NCBI GenBank assembly: GCA_965262485.1
Contig: OZ253540.1
Location: forward strand, 3,286,001 to 3,350,000
DNA length: 64,000 nucleotides
Direction of reading: 5' to 3'
Origin: Bin87 sp965262485
GTDB taxonomy: Bacteria; Chloroflexota; Dehalococcoidia; Lucifugimonadales; UBA3495
Shown here: piece after piece, positions 34,406-41,690 of the stretch
Layout of the letters: every line of letters starts with the position of its first letter
Numbering within the stretch: the stretch's first letter is position 1
The notes under the pieces: model-generated
Seen by the model: the letters and a program-made list of their open reading frames with translations, nothing else
Database searches by the model: none
What the model was told of the DNA's origin: nothing
Program-made: the position numbers and the translations under genes

Positions 34406-34827
34406 CTAAGCAGGGCTGACTCGGCAGCAAGTTCGTCCTCGTCCAGTGGTTTAATGAGCGTTCCCTTGAAGGTTCGCGCTTTGCCAAAGGGCGGGTCGAT
34501 GAATACGCCATCAAGGAAGGCGTCCGGCATTCGCTCAAGAACGGCGAGACAGTCGGCGATATAAAAGTCGCCGGGCTGTGGGATTAGTAGGTTGGCAATT
34601 GTGGCCATCACGTTACGCGTCCCGTGGCGCACAGGGTTTTTCTGTTCTTCTAAATCCGCCGAGCTTGCGCCGTGTTGACCGCCTGAGTCGGACTCAGGCG
34701 GACTTACACTGGCAGAGTTTCCGGGTTTTCACTTTCGCGGGAACGACGGGTTTATGGAGAAATAAAAAGACCCTGTCCGCTGGGCGTCATGCACGCTCCG
34801 GGCGATTATACCGTACAATCAACTGCC

Positions 34828-36300
34828 ATGCCTGCCGCCGCCGAAAGGGAACCCGCCGCGCTGACGAGCCCCATCACCTGGCGCACCGTCCTCATGGGCT
34901 CAGCGGCCGCCCTGGGCATGATCCTGGCGTCGCTGGATTTCTCCGTGAACGTGGCGTTGCCCGCCATTCGCGACGCTTTCGACAGCGACCTGGCCGCCGT
35001 CCAGTGGGTCATCGTGGTATTCATAGCCACCCGCGCCGGCCTGGCCCTGGGAGCCGGCGCCTTCGCCGACCGTTTCGGCCTGCGGATGGTTTACCTGTTC
35101 GGCACCGTAACCTACCTCATCGCCATGCTGTGCCTGACGCTGTCGCCCACGCTGGAAGCCATGGTCGGTTTTCGAGTACTGCAGGCCCTGGGCACCGGCT
35201 GCCTGTACAGCACCGCGCCCGCCATCGCGGCATTCATCTTCCCAGACCACCGCCGTGGACTGTCGATGGGCTTTACATCGGCCAGCCTGGCCTTCGGGAT
35301 GGTTGCTTCAACCCTGGCCGCCGGGCCGCTGGTTCAAACCTACGGATGGCAGGCCGTGTTCGCCGGCCGCGTCCCTCTGACGGCGCTGGCGCTGGCCACC
35401 GGATTGCTGGCCGTGCCCGGCCGGTTGTCGGCCCAGGCATCAAACCGGCGGTTCGACGTACTGGGCGCCGCGCTGGCGCTGGCTCTGCTGTTGTGCCTCA
35501 TAATCGGGTTGAGGCTGGGGCAGTCCATCGGTTGGACCTCGCCCATCGTCATCGCGCTGCTGGCGGCGACTCCCGTTGTGTTGGCGGCGCTGATCAGAAC
35601 CGAAACCCGCGCCCAGTCGCCGGTATTGCCGGGCACGTTGTTGCGACTCCGCGCCTTTCAAACCGCCACGTCCGTGATGTTCCTGGGGCATTTCTCCCAG
35701 TTCGTAATCTGGTTCATATTCCCCTTCTACATCACCGATTCGCTGAACCGCGGGCCTGTTACCCTGGGCATCATGCTGGCGACCCTGTCCGCCTGCAACA
35801 TCGTGTCCGCGCCAATCGGCGGCTGGCTTTGCGACCGGTGGGGTGTGCGACCGGTGGGCGCGCTGGGATTGACCGGCGTTGCCGTGGGACTGTTCGCGAT
35901 GTCGATGCTCAACGCTGATTCGGAAATCTGGCACCCGGCCGCCACCATCGCCATGGTTGGATTGGGCGTCGGATGGTTCCAGTCGGCGGCCTATGCCCTG
36001 ATGCTGGGCAGCGTGCCGGCCGACCGCTACGGCACTGCATCCGGCGCAATGTCGCTGGCGCAGGCTTCGGGCACCGTGTTTTGCGTCGCAGTCGTCGGCG
36101 CGATTTTCGCTGCCCTCAGTGACCAATATGCCGCTAGCTCCGCCATCAACCCGGATCAGGCGTTCCTGCTGGCCTACCGGGATGCTTTCCGCATCGGGGG
36201 AACCACCGCGGTCATCGGCGCCGGCCTGTTCGCCCTGTTCGCGCGCCAGCCGCAGCTGGGCCCCGCATCCCAACCGCTCCAAACTGAGGAGAAGGGCTAA
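34828..36300 (+). CDS. MFS transporter, DHA2 (14-helix) type
   Basis: 490 residues with about 13-14 hydrophobic segments. The first helix ASLDFSVNVALPAI is the DHA2/EmrB-QacA motif (LD.TVNVALP type), followed by WVIVVFIATRAGLALGAGAFADRFGLRMVYL (motif A region, residues about 63-93). Motif C-like glycine-rich helices follow (GFTSASLAFGMVASTLAAGPL). It is a proton-coupled exporter of the inner membrane, drug or metabolite specificity unknown. The ATG at 34828 lies eight bases after a TACAAT -10-like box, arguing against the upstream in-frame start at 34789 and for a nearly leaderless mRNA. The stretch 34609-34827 is otherwise empty. Confidence 0.85.
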   Translation: MPAAAEREPAALTSPITWRTVLMGSAAALGMILASLDFSVNVALPAIRDAFDSDLAAVQWVIVVFIATRAGLALGAGAFADRFGLRMVYLFGTVTYLIAMLCLTLSPTLEAMVGFRVLQALGTGCLYSTAPAIAAFIFPDHRRGLSMGFTSASLAFGMVASTLAAGPLVQTYGWQAVFAGRVPLTALALATGLLAVPGRLSAQASNRRFDVLGAALALALLLCLIIGLRLGQSIGWTSPIVIALLAATPVVLAALIRTETRAQSPVLPGTLLRLRAFQTATSVMFLGHFSQFVIWFIFPFYITDSLNRGPVTLGIMLATLSACNIVSAPIGGWLCDRWGVRPVGALGLTGVAVGLFAMSMLNADSEIWHPAATIAMVGLGVGWFQSAAYALMLGSVPADRYGTASGAMSLAQASGTVFCVAVVGAIFAALSDQYAASSAINPDQAFLLAYRDAFRIGGTTAVIGAGLFALFARQPQLGPASQPLQTEEKG

Positions 36301-36320
36301 TCCTGCCGTAGCAGTCAATC

Positions 36321-36356
36321 TCCCTCTCCCTCCGGGAGAGGGCCGGGGTGAGGGCG
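36321..36356. repeat. Family C hairpin repeat
   Basis: TCCCTCTCCC-TCC-GGGAGAGGG plus CCGGGGTGAGGG tail, 20 bases after the transporter stop, where it could stop transcription. The rest of 36357-36546 shows no gene. Confidence 0.75.
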
Positions 36357-36546
36357 GACTTCCCCGCATCAACCGCATCCCCAACGGAAAATCCTGTTCA
36401 TCCTGACCATCCATGCCGGCCCGTATTCCACAACACCGCGCCACCCCCACCAGTGGCATCGCCCCCGGCCCGTCGTGTATCATTGCCCTGTCGGTTCGAC
36501 CTACCGAACTATCCTCCAACCACCCTACTGAACGGCGGTGTTGACC

Positions 36547-37686
36547 ATGACCTATAACAGACGGCGAGTTACCAAACCCGTGTACGTTGGCGGCGTGAAA
36601 GTGGGCGGTGGCGCCGACGTTACCGTCCAGTCCATGACCAAAACCGACACCCGCGACGTGAAGGCCACCGTGCGCCAGATTCACGAACTGGAAGAAGCGG
36701 GTTGCGAAATCATCCGGTCGGCGGTGCCCGACATGGCAGCCGCCCAGGCAATGGCCGAGATCAAGAAGCAAATTCACATTCCCCTGATTGCCGATATCCA
36801 CTTCCACTACCGGCTGGCCCTGGAGTGCGCCGCCGGCGGCGTGGACTGCCTGCGCCTCAATCCCGGCAACCTTCGCAACGCCGACCAGGTGCGCGAAGTG
36901 GTGCAGTCCGCCAAGGAACGCAACATCCCCATCCGCATCGGCGTCAACTTCGGCAGCCTCCCCCCGGTGGGCGGCATCGGTCGCACCCGCGGATTCTCCC
37001 GCCACATGGACCTGGTCAACCGCCTGCCCAAAGCCGGCGAGGCCCAATCCGGCGACTACAGCGTCGTCGATCACATGGTGGCCACCGCCCTTTGGGAAAT
37101 CAGCCTGCTGGAAGAACAGGACTTCGACCAGATCAAGATTTCCATGAAGGCCTTTGACGTTCCCACCACCGTGGAGGCGTACCGCCGTCTCGGCGAGATG
37201 GTGCCCTATCCTCTGCACCTTGGCATCACCGAGGCCGGCACCGTGCAGTCCGGCTCCATCCGCACCGCCGTTGGCCTGGGCGTGCTGCTCTACGAGGGCA
37301 TCGGCGACACCATCCGCGTTTCCCTCAGCGGCGACAGCGTTGAGGAAGTTACCGCCGGCTACGAGATTCTCAAGTCGCTGAACCTGCGGGACAAGGGCAC
37401 CACGCTGGTCGCCTGCCCCAGCTGCGGCCGCGCCGACGTGGACGTGGTGAAGCTGGCCAACGACGTGGACGCACTGGTCAAACGCAGCGACAAGAAAATC
37501 AAGGTGGCCGTAATGGGCTGCGAGGTCAACGGTCCCGGCGAGGCCAAGGACGCCGACGTGGGCATCGCCGCCGGAGCCGGCCGCGCCATCATATTCCGCA
37601 AAGGCGAAAAAGTCCGCGTAGTCCCCGAAGCCGAAATGCTAACCGCTCTCATGGAGGAAATCGAAAACACGCCCGCCAACGCCTGA
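36547..37686 (+). CDS. ispG: 4-hydroxy-3-methylbut-2-enyl diphosphate synthase
   Basis: 379 residues of the IspG/GcpE family, short bacterial form. TIM-barrel blocks VTVQSMTKTDTRDV, GCEIIRSAVPD, IPLIADIHFHYRLAL, CLRLNPGNL and IRIGVNFGSL are plain. The [4Fe-4S] ligands are in CPSCGR and MGCEVNGPGEA near residues 290 and 322. It performs the penultimate step of the MEP isoprenoid pathway. The ATG at 36547 is chosen over GTG 36538 because it gives the standard short N-terminus YNRRRVTKPVYVG. A small TA module follows after 13 bases. Confidence 0.95.
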   Translation: MTYNRRRVTKPVYVGGVKVGGGADVTVQSMTKTDTRDVKATVRQIHELEEAGCEIIRSAVPDMAAAQAMAEIKKQIHIPLIADIHFHYRLALECAAGGVDCLRLNPGNLRNADQVREVVQSAKERNIPIRIGVNFGSLPPVGGIGRTRGFSRHMDLVNRLPKAGEAQSGDYSVVDHMVATALWEISLLEEQDFDQIKISMKAFDVPTTVEAYRRLGEMVPYPLHLGITEAGTVQSGSIRTAVGLGVLLYEGIGDTIRVSLSGDSVEEVTAGYEILKSLNLRDKGTTLVACPSCGRADVDVVKLANDVDALVKRSDKKIKVAVMGCEVNGPGEAKDADVGIAAGAGRAIIFRKGEKVRVVPEAEMLTALMEEIENTPANA

Positions 37687-37699
37687 TAAAAATCAGACC

Positions 37700-38002
37700 G
37701 TGTACGAGGTACTGAGAACACCAGAATTTGACGAGTGGGCCTCTACTCTCGATACTGCGTTATCGCACCGGCTCGATATGGTAATTTACCGAATGTCGGA
37801 GGGCAACTGGGGAGATTATAAGCCACTGCCGAACACTCCTGGCATTTTCGAGCGACGGCTAATGGGCAGAGGGCCCGGCATCAGGCTCTATTTCTGCCGG
37901 CAAGGCAGCAACGTTGTGTTGCTATTAACCGGCGGTGATAAAGCAACACAACAACGAAGAGACATTGCCCAGGCACTACGTCTCCGCGAACAGTACGCAT
38001 AA
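37700..38002 (+). CDS. Gp49/RelE-type addiction toxin
   Basis: 100 residues, GTG start. The pattern LRTPEFDEWASTLD, then GDYKPLPNTPGIFERRLMGRGPGIRLYF and VVLLLTGGDKATQQRRDIAQAL is the phage-derived Gp49-like (HigB/RelE superfamily) killer-protein family. It is read 13 bases after ispG and 11 bases before a small putative antitoxin, toxin first as in higBA. Predicted ribosome-dependent mRNA endonuclease. Its GGDK...QQ.DI motif also occurs in a toxin remnant at 43329. Confidence 0.8.
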   Translation: MYEVLRTPEFDEWASTLDTALSHRLDMVIYRMSEGNWGDYKPLPNTPGIFERRLMGRGPGIRLYFCRQGSNVVLLLTGGDKATQQRRDIAQALRLREQYA

Positions 38003-38013
38003 AGGAGCAAAAC

Positions 38014-38217
38014 ATGGCTCTTACCCGGCACGACGATGCTGTCAGAGAACGCATACAACGAGACCCTGAATATGCCCGCCTCATGCGTGAATCCGCGATT
38101 GAACTACTGGAAGGCAACGACGAGGATCGTCGAGTTGCCCTGCGGATACTGCGGGGTGGATTCGGCCTTGATGAGGACGAAATTGCGGAATTGAAACGGA
38201 AGAGAACCACCGCCTGA
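38014..38217 (+). CDS. Small antitoxin partner
   Basis: 67 residues, very acidic and basic by turns: RHDDAVRERIQRDPEYARLMRESAIELLEGND ends an N-terminal helical part (positions about 5-36), then DRRVALRILRGGFGLDEDEIAEL. Similar small proteins accompany Gp49-type toxins. AAAGGAG precedes the ATG. No DNA-binding helix-turn-helix is obvious, so autoregulation is uncertain. Confidence 0.65.
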   Translation: MALTRHDDAVRERIQRDPEYARLMRESAIELLEGNDEDRRVALRILRGGFGLDEDEIAELKRKRTTA

Positions 38218-38238
38218 CGGTTGTTCGGGAACCTCTCC

Positions 38239-39468
38239 ATGTCCACCCCCATCACCTTTGCGCCCTTCGACGTCGTCGCCCTGGAAGACGCCGGCATCCC
38301 GACCCTGCCCGCCGAACGCGAACCGCTGCGCCGCCACCTGCTGGACGCCATCGCCCGCATCCGTCCCACGCTGGAAGCCGACGCTGAAGCCAACGATGCC
38401 GGCGCAACCCTGGCCTGGCCGTCGGTAGTCGTCCTCTATCGGGAGGGGTTGCTGTCCCTCAAAGTGCCCCGGGAACTCGGCGGCCCCGAAGTCGATCCCC
38501 TGCTCTACCTGGAACTCATCGACGAGATCAGCTACATCAACCCCTCGGCCGGCTGGTGCACCTTCATCAACAGCACCAGCACCGCGTGGAAGGGCGCTTT
38601 CCTTCCCGATGCTGGCGTCGAACACATCTTCGCCAACGGGCGCATGCCCATCGCTTCCGGGTCCATCATTCCCCGCGGGTTGGGCGCCCCCGTGGAGGGC
38701 GGATGGCGGGTCAGCGGGCGTTGGCCCTTTGCCAGCGGTTCCGGGCATTCTTCCTGGATGTCTGCCGGCTTTCGCATCGTTCGGGACGGTCAAACCGGGC
38801 CGGAGCACATGGTGATGGCAGTGCCCATCGAGGACGTGCAGTTTCTGGACAACTGGCAGGTGATGGGACTGAAAGGCACCGGCAGTCGCGATTTTGTCCT
38901 GGATAACTGCTTCATTTCCCACGATTTCGCCTTCGACCTGCTGACCACCGACCCGCGATGCGGCGGTCCCATGTTCTGGCTGGGCCGGCCCGGATTCGTC
39001 ACCACCGACCACGCCGCCTTCGCCCTGGGTGTCGCCCGGCGCGCCCTGGACGAAATATCGCTGCAGGCCGGCTCTTACCAGCGCGGATACCTGACCTCGC
39101 CCATCGCAAATCGCGGCGCTTTGCAACACGACCTGGGCAAGTGCGACCAGCAACTGCGGGCCGTCCGCGCGCTGTGTCGCGAGGTCCTGGCAGATGCCTG
39201 GGAGTTCTGCCTCCGCCAGGAACGCCCCGACCTGGAATGCCAGCTGCGGCTGCGAGGGGCCTGCGCCTACGCCACCGACATCGCCTGCCAGGTGGCAACT
39301 ACGGCGTTCCGCTACGGCGGCGGCAACGCCATCTACAACGATCGGGTCTTGCAGCGCTGCATGCGCGACATCAACGCCGCCGCCCAGCACTTCATGGTAA
39401 ACACCAGCGCCTACGACAACCTCGGCCAATTCCGCCTCGGCCTGGCGGGCGTGGATGCTATGGGGTAG
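38239..39468 (+). CDS. Acyl-CoA dehydrogenase-fold flavin monooxygenase/dehydrogenase
   Basis: 409 residues. The acyl-CoA dehydrogenase fold is visible in LSLKVPRELGG, NPSAGWCTFINSTS, VSGRWPFASGSGHSSW, NWQVMGLKGTGSRDFVLDNCF and a C-terminal helical domain with TTAFRYGGGNAIYNDRVLQRCMRDINAAAQHF. The lack of the usual catalytic Glu block and the SGRWPFASG motif point to the group D, HsaA/DszC/HpaB-like monooxygenase branch using reduced flavin. The ATG at 38239 is more likely than TTG 38221. Two partial copies of its 3' end lie downstream (40038 and 40638). Confidence 0.8.
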   Translation: MSTPITFAPFDVVALEDAGIPTLPAEREPLRRHLLDAIARIRPTLEADAEANDAGATLAWPSVVVLYREGLLSLKVPRELGGPEVDPLLYLELIDEISYINPSAGWCTFINSTSTAWKGAFLPDAGVEHIFANGRMPIASGSIIPRGLGAPVEGGWRVSGRWPFASGSGHSSWMSAGFRIVRDGQTGPEHMVMAVPIEDVQFLDNWQVMGLKGTGSRDFVLDNCFISHDFAFDLLTTDPRCGGPMFWLGRPGFVTTDHAAFALGVARRALDEISLQAGSYQRGYLTSPIANRGALQHDLGKCDQQLRAVRALCREVLADAWEFCLRQERPDLECQLRLRGACAYATDIACQVATTAFRYGGGNAIYNDRVLQRCMRDINAAAQHFMVNTSAYDNLGQFRLGLAGVDAMG

Positions 39469-39495
39469 CAGCCCTCACTCGTACCCCCTTTAACC

Positions 39496-39560
39496 TGTCA
39501 TTGCGAGGAGCGCCAGCGACGTGGCAATCTCGTCGCCGTAGCAACGGCGGTTCGTCATTG
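39496..39560. repeat. Family A repeat, partial
   Basis: TGTCATTGCGAGGAGC...GTGGCAATCTCGTCG followed by a degraded return arm (TCGTCATTGCG). Confidence 0.7.
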
Positions 39561-39597
39561 CGCTTGCTTTCATAATTTATTGTGGCTACAATTTGTA

Positions 39598-39702
39598 ATG
39601 CAAAGCGATATGCAGTACGAATGGGACGAGGCTAAACGAGCCGAGACACTCTTGGACCGCGGTGTTGACTTCGCCTCAGCGGGAGGCCGTCAGCTATGTT
39701 GA
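39598..39702 (+). pseudogene. brnT: BrnT toxin, truncated remnant
   Basis: 34 codons. MQYEWDEAKRAETLLDRGVDF matches the start of BrnT toxins (F.WDE.K...N..KHG.DF); the remaining 55 or so residues, with the RNase-site His and Arg residues, are missing. It ends in TGA overlapping the ATG of brnA (ATGTTGA). The deletion removes the active site, so the toxin must be dead. Confidence 0.7.
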
Positions 39703-40034
39703 ACAACAAAACTGAAATCGTAATCCCAAGTCCGGAAGAGGATGCCGTTATCAACGCCGGAATCGCAGACGACCCGGATACGTTCGAGCTGAGCGATGAA
39801 TGGTTCAGCAGCGCCAAACCATCTCACGAAGCCGTGCCCCATATCCTGGAGCGATACCGGCGAAGCAGAGGCAAGCAGAAAGAGCGCACCAAAACGGCAG
39901 TCCACATCAGGCTGGACGCCGACATAGTTGCCTGGTTCAAGAACCGCGCCAAAGGCGAACACGGCTACCAGACTCGCATCAACCAGGCGCTCCGGGAATA
40001 CATTACCCATCACGATAACGGGACCAACCGATAG
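39696..40034 (+). CDS. brnA: BrnA-type antitoxin
   Basis: 112 residues. The C-terminal KTAVHIRLDADIVAWFKNRAKG then YQTRINQALREYI is the BrnA ribbon-helix-helix domain that binds DNA. The N-terminal part (residues 1-65) is acidic and contains ADDPDTFELSDEWFSSAK, the BrnA toxin-binding type segment. It starts inside the stop of the truncated BrnT. As an orphan antitoxin it may only repress its own promoter or neutralise BrnT copies elsewhere. Confidence 0.8.
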   Translation: MLNNKTEIVIPSPEEDAVINAGIADDPDTFELSDEWFSSAKPSHEAVPHILERYRRSRGKQKERTKTAVHIRLDADIVAWFKNRAKGEHGYQTRINQALREYITHHDNGTNR

Positions 40035-40037
40035 CGT

Positions 40038-40169
40038 AACGACCGCATCCTCCAATGCGACACGCGCGACATCAACGCCGCCGCCCAGCACTTCATGGTC
40101 AACACCAGCGCCTACGACAACCTCGGGCAATTCCGCCTGGGCATGACGGGCGTAAACCCGATGGGGTAA
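40038..40169 (+). pseudogene. Copy 1 of the acyl-CoA dehydrogenase 3' end
   Basis: 44 codons starting NDRILQ, with INAAAQHFMVNTSAYDNLGQ and ending MG-stop. About 111 of 132 bases match the end of the gene at 38239 by hand count. Most changes are compatible with coding drift. Confidence 0.85.
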
Positions 40170-40220
40170 AGACCCGCCGGATGTCGCGGCCTCCTCACAA
40201 CCCCTCGAGGTAAAAAAACT

Positions 40221-40598
40221 ATGACCCAAGCGCTAACCTACCGCGCGATTTTCGCCGATGCGTACCAAGTCCACTCCCAGGCCATTGACAGGCTGGAGCA
40301 GGGAGACATTCGGGACGCGGCGGAAAAAGCATGGTGCGCCACCAAACGGGCCACCGACGCCCTTATCCTGGCCCGAACCGGCGAAGAGCCGCCAACCACC
40401 GCCATGACCACCGAAGGGTTACTGAGATTAGCAAGGGAATCGGCCGACTTCGAAACCCTGGTCGGCCGATACTTCACGCGAATCAGCTACCTGCACGGAT
40501 CCTGCTTCTACAACGGGATGTGTGGTCCGGATACCGAACGCCGCATTCGGGAAACCGCCGACTACATCCGGGACGCTGAGAACCTGTCCGCCGGTTGA
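40221..40598 (+). CDS. HEPN-domain (PaREP1-like) protein
   Basis: 125 residues, helical. GDIRDAAEKAWCATKRATDALILARTG is the core helix pair of PaREP1/HEPN-type proteins (positions about 28-54), followed by TEGLLRLARESADFE and a C-terminal helix ERRIRETADYIRDAENL. The RNase motif R-x4-H of toxic HEPN proteins is not clear (RISYLHGSCFY is the nearest: R-x4-H). That candidate would make it a possible toxin without a visible antitoxin. The gene sits as a single cassette between two scar copies of the upstream dehydrogenase end. Confidence 0.6.
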   Translation: MTQALTYRAIFADAYQVHSQAIDRLEQGDIRDAAEKAWCATKRATDALILARTGEEPPTTAMTTEGLLRLARESADFETLVGRYFTRISYLHGSCFYNGMCGPDTERRIRETADYIRDAENLSAG

Positions 40599-40637
40599 GC
40601 CACCATCGGAGCTGAACCAGGCAACCATCCAATGCCA

Positions 40638-40706
40638 AACACCAGCGCCTACGACAACTTCGGGCAATTCCGCCTGGGCATGGCGGGCGTGAATGCGGTG
40701 GGGTGA
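40638..40706 (+). pseudogene. Copy 2 of the acyl-CoA dehydrogenase 3' end
   Basis: 23 codons, NTSAYDNFGQFRLGMAGVN to TGA. About 60 of 69 bases match the genuine end. R-M system 5 starts 18 bases further on. Confidence 0.8.
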
Positions 40707-40724
40707 TGAAATGGGGGGTAAATT

Positions 40725-41687
40725 ATGCCGGTTAACAGTAACAAACCCAAGCGGTGGAAAAATGACATCGCCTGTTCAGTGGATATGTACAACGATTGGT
40801 TCATACGATTTGCGCCTGAAACTTACCGTACAACTCGAGTGCAGACTACAGATGACGTAAGAACGACGTTGAACCAGACCAGTAACCTGACCAATATCGG
40901 CATAGATTTACTAAAAGCTAGTCCTACTGTACTGCCGACATTGCGGATGTGCACTTGCCCGCCACTTGCGACGGATAGATTAATTGGGCTTGCCGGTGTC
41001 CGTCCCAACTTGGTCAAGGTCATGGAAAAGCAGGGTATATTGCCGTCGAGGATGTCCACGCAAGACTTGGACAGCGACCTCCTGAAAATCGGAGAAACCA
41101 TCAAGAAAATGGCAGACCCTGATATATTCGTCTGGTTGGAACGTCAGGATGTCCCATCGGACCTGGAGCTATACCGGGCGGCGACAATTGTGGCTGACCG
41201 TCTATGTGGCGCCGTTGCTAACCCAATCATTCGTAACGCACAAGAGCGTCGCCAACTTGATGCGATCCGAACTTGGTTGACCGACAGAGGTTACACGGAA
41301 TTGCCAGCAGGCGAAGGCACAAGATATGACACGATGCAGCCAGGGACTTTCGCTTTTCGCCTAAATATGCCGGCAAAACAGCCCGATACAGATAGAGATG
41401 TCAATATCCCTATTGACGCTGTGATTATGCCGCAGAACCCCGGCAGAAGAAGACTGCCGTTGCTTGTTGAGGCGAAGTCAGCAGGCGATTTCGCCAACGT
41501 AAACAAGCGTCGTAAAGAAGAGGCAACCAAGGTCAACCAGTTACGTAATACCTACGGAAGCAGAGTACAATTTATACTCTTCCTGTGCGGGTATTTCGAC
41601 AGTGGGTATCTCGGTTACGAGGCAGCGGAAGGAATCGATTGGGCGTGGGAGCACCGCATTGACGACCTTGCTAAGTTCCGGTTGTAA
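40725..41687 (+). CDS. XamI-like restriction endonuclease (R-M system 5)
   Basis: 320 residues matching the XamI endonuclease family as I know it: N-terminal helical KRWKNDIACSVDMYNDWF, central PTLRMCTCPPLATDRLIGLAGV and the nuclease core IPIDAVIMPQN followed by LPLLVEAKSAGDFANVNKRRKEEATK (Asp ... Glu-x-Lys, residues about 226-264). XamI recognises GTCGAC, but site conservation cannot be assumed. GGGGGGT precedes the ATG. Three bases separate it from its methylase. Base composition is more A/T-rich than its neighbours, which suggests transfer. Confidence 0.82.
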   Translation: MPVNSNKPKRWKNDIACSVDMYNDWFIRFAPETYRTTRVQTTDDVRTTLNQTSNLTNIGIDLLKASPTVLPTLRMCTCPPLATDRLIGLAGVRPNLVKVMEKQGILPSRMSTQDLDSDLLKIGETIKKMADPDIFVWLERQDVPSDLELYRAATIVADRLCGAVANPIIRNAQERRQLDAIRTWLTDRGYTELPAGEGTRYDTMQPGTFAFRLNMPAKQPDTDRDVNIPIDAVIMPQNPGRRRLPLLVEAKSAGDFANVNKRRKEEATKVNQLRNTYGSRVQFILFLCGYFDSGYLGYEAAEGIDWAWEHRIDDLAKFRL

Positions 41688-41690
41688 AAA

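Larger units (their letters stand above)
32654..34608 (-). pseudogene. DNA methylase-HNH endonuclease fusion, split by two short insertions (R-M 4)
   Basis: Three minus-strand pieces belong to one gene. Piece 1 (from ATG 34608) has PGDFYIADCLAVLERM and VFIDPPFGKARTF (motif IV, DPPF). Piece 2 (down to about 33575) has WREHVHGDWLKTLDEHA, TAWFSYHCD, EITWRRKENPSGSQH and YEWRGFTNLNPSGWR. Piece 3 has TGYPTQKPIALLERLL, GDFFGGCATSIIVAQNRG (motif I) and then an HNH domain: CWGC...FHLDHVNPSSAGGSDE...APLCPPCNGDKSD. Two 56-bp inverted-repeat elements with CTNAG flanks sit at 33515 and 34350. Removing each element plus one flank copy (61 bases) restores one frame, giving LLSQWG and GLRLSTLIS at the joins. 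Before the insertions this was an adenine methylase fused to a nuclease on one chain. Confidence 0.8.

Noticed and set aside
35440..37218. 592-codon open frame on the minus strand opposite the transporter and ispG
   Set aside because: It is the antisense of two well-conserved genes, with low-complexity His/Gly-rich sequence typical of GC-rich shadow frames.
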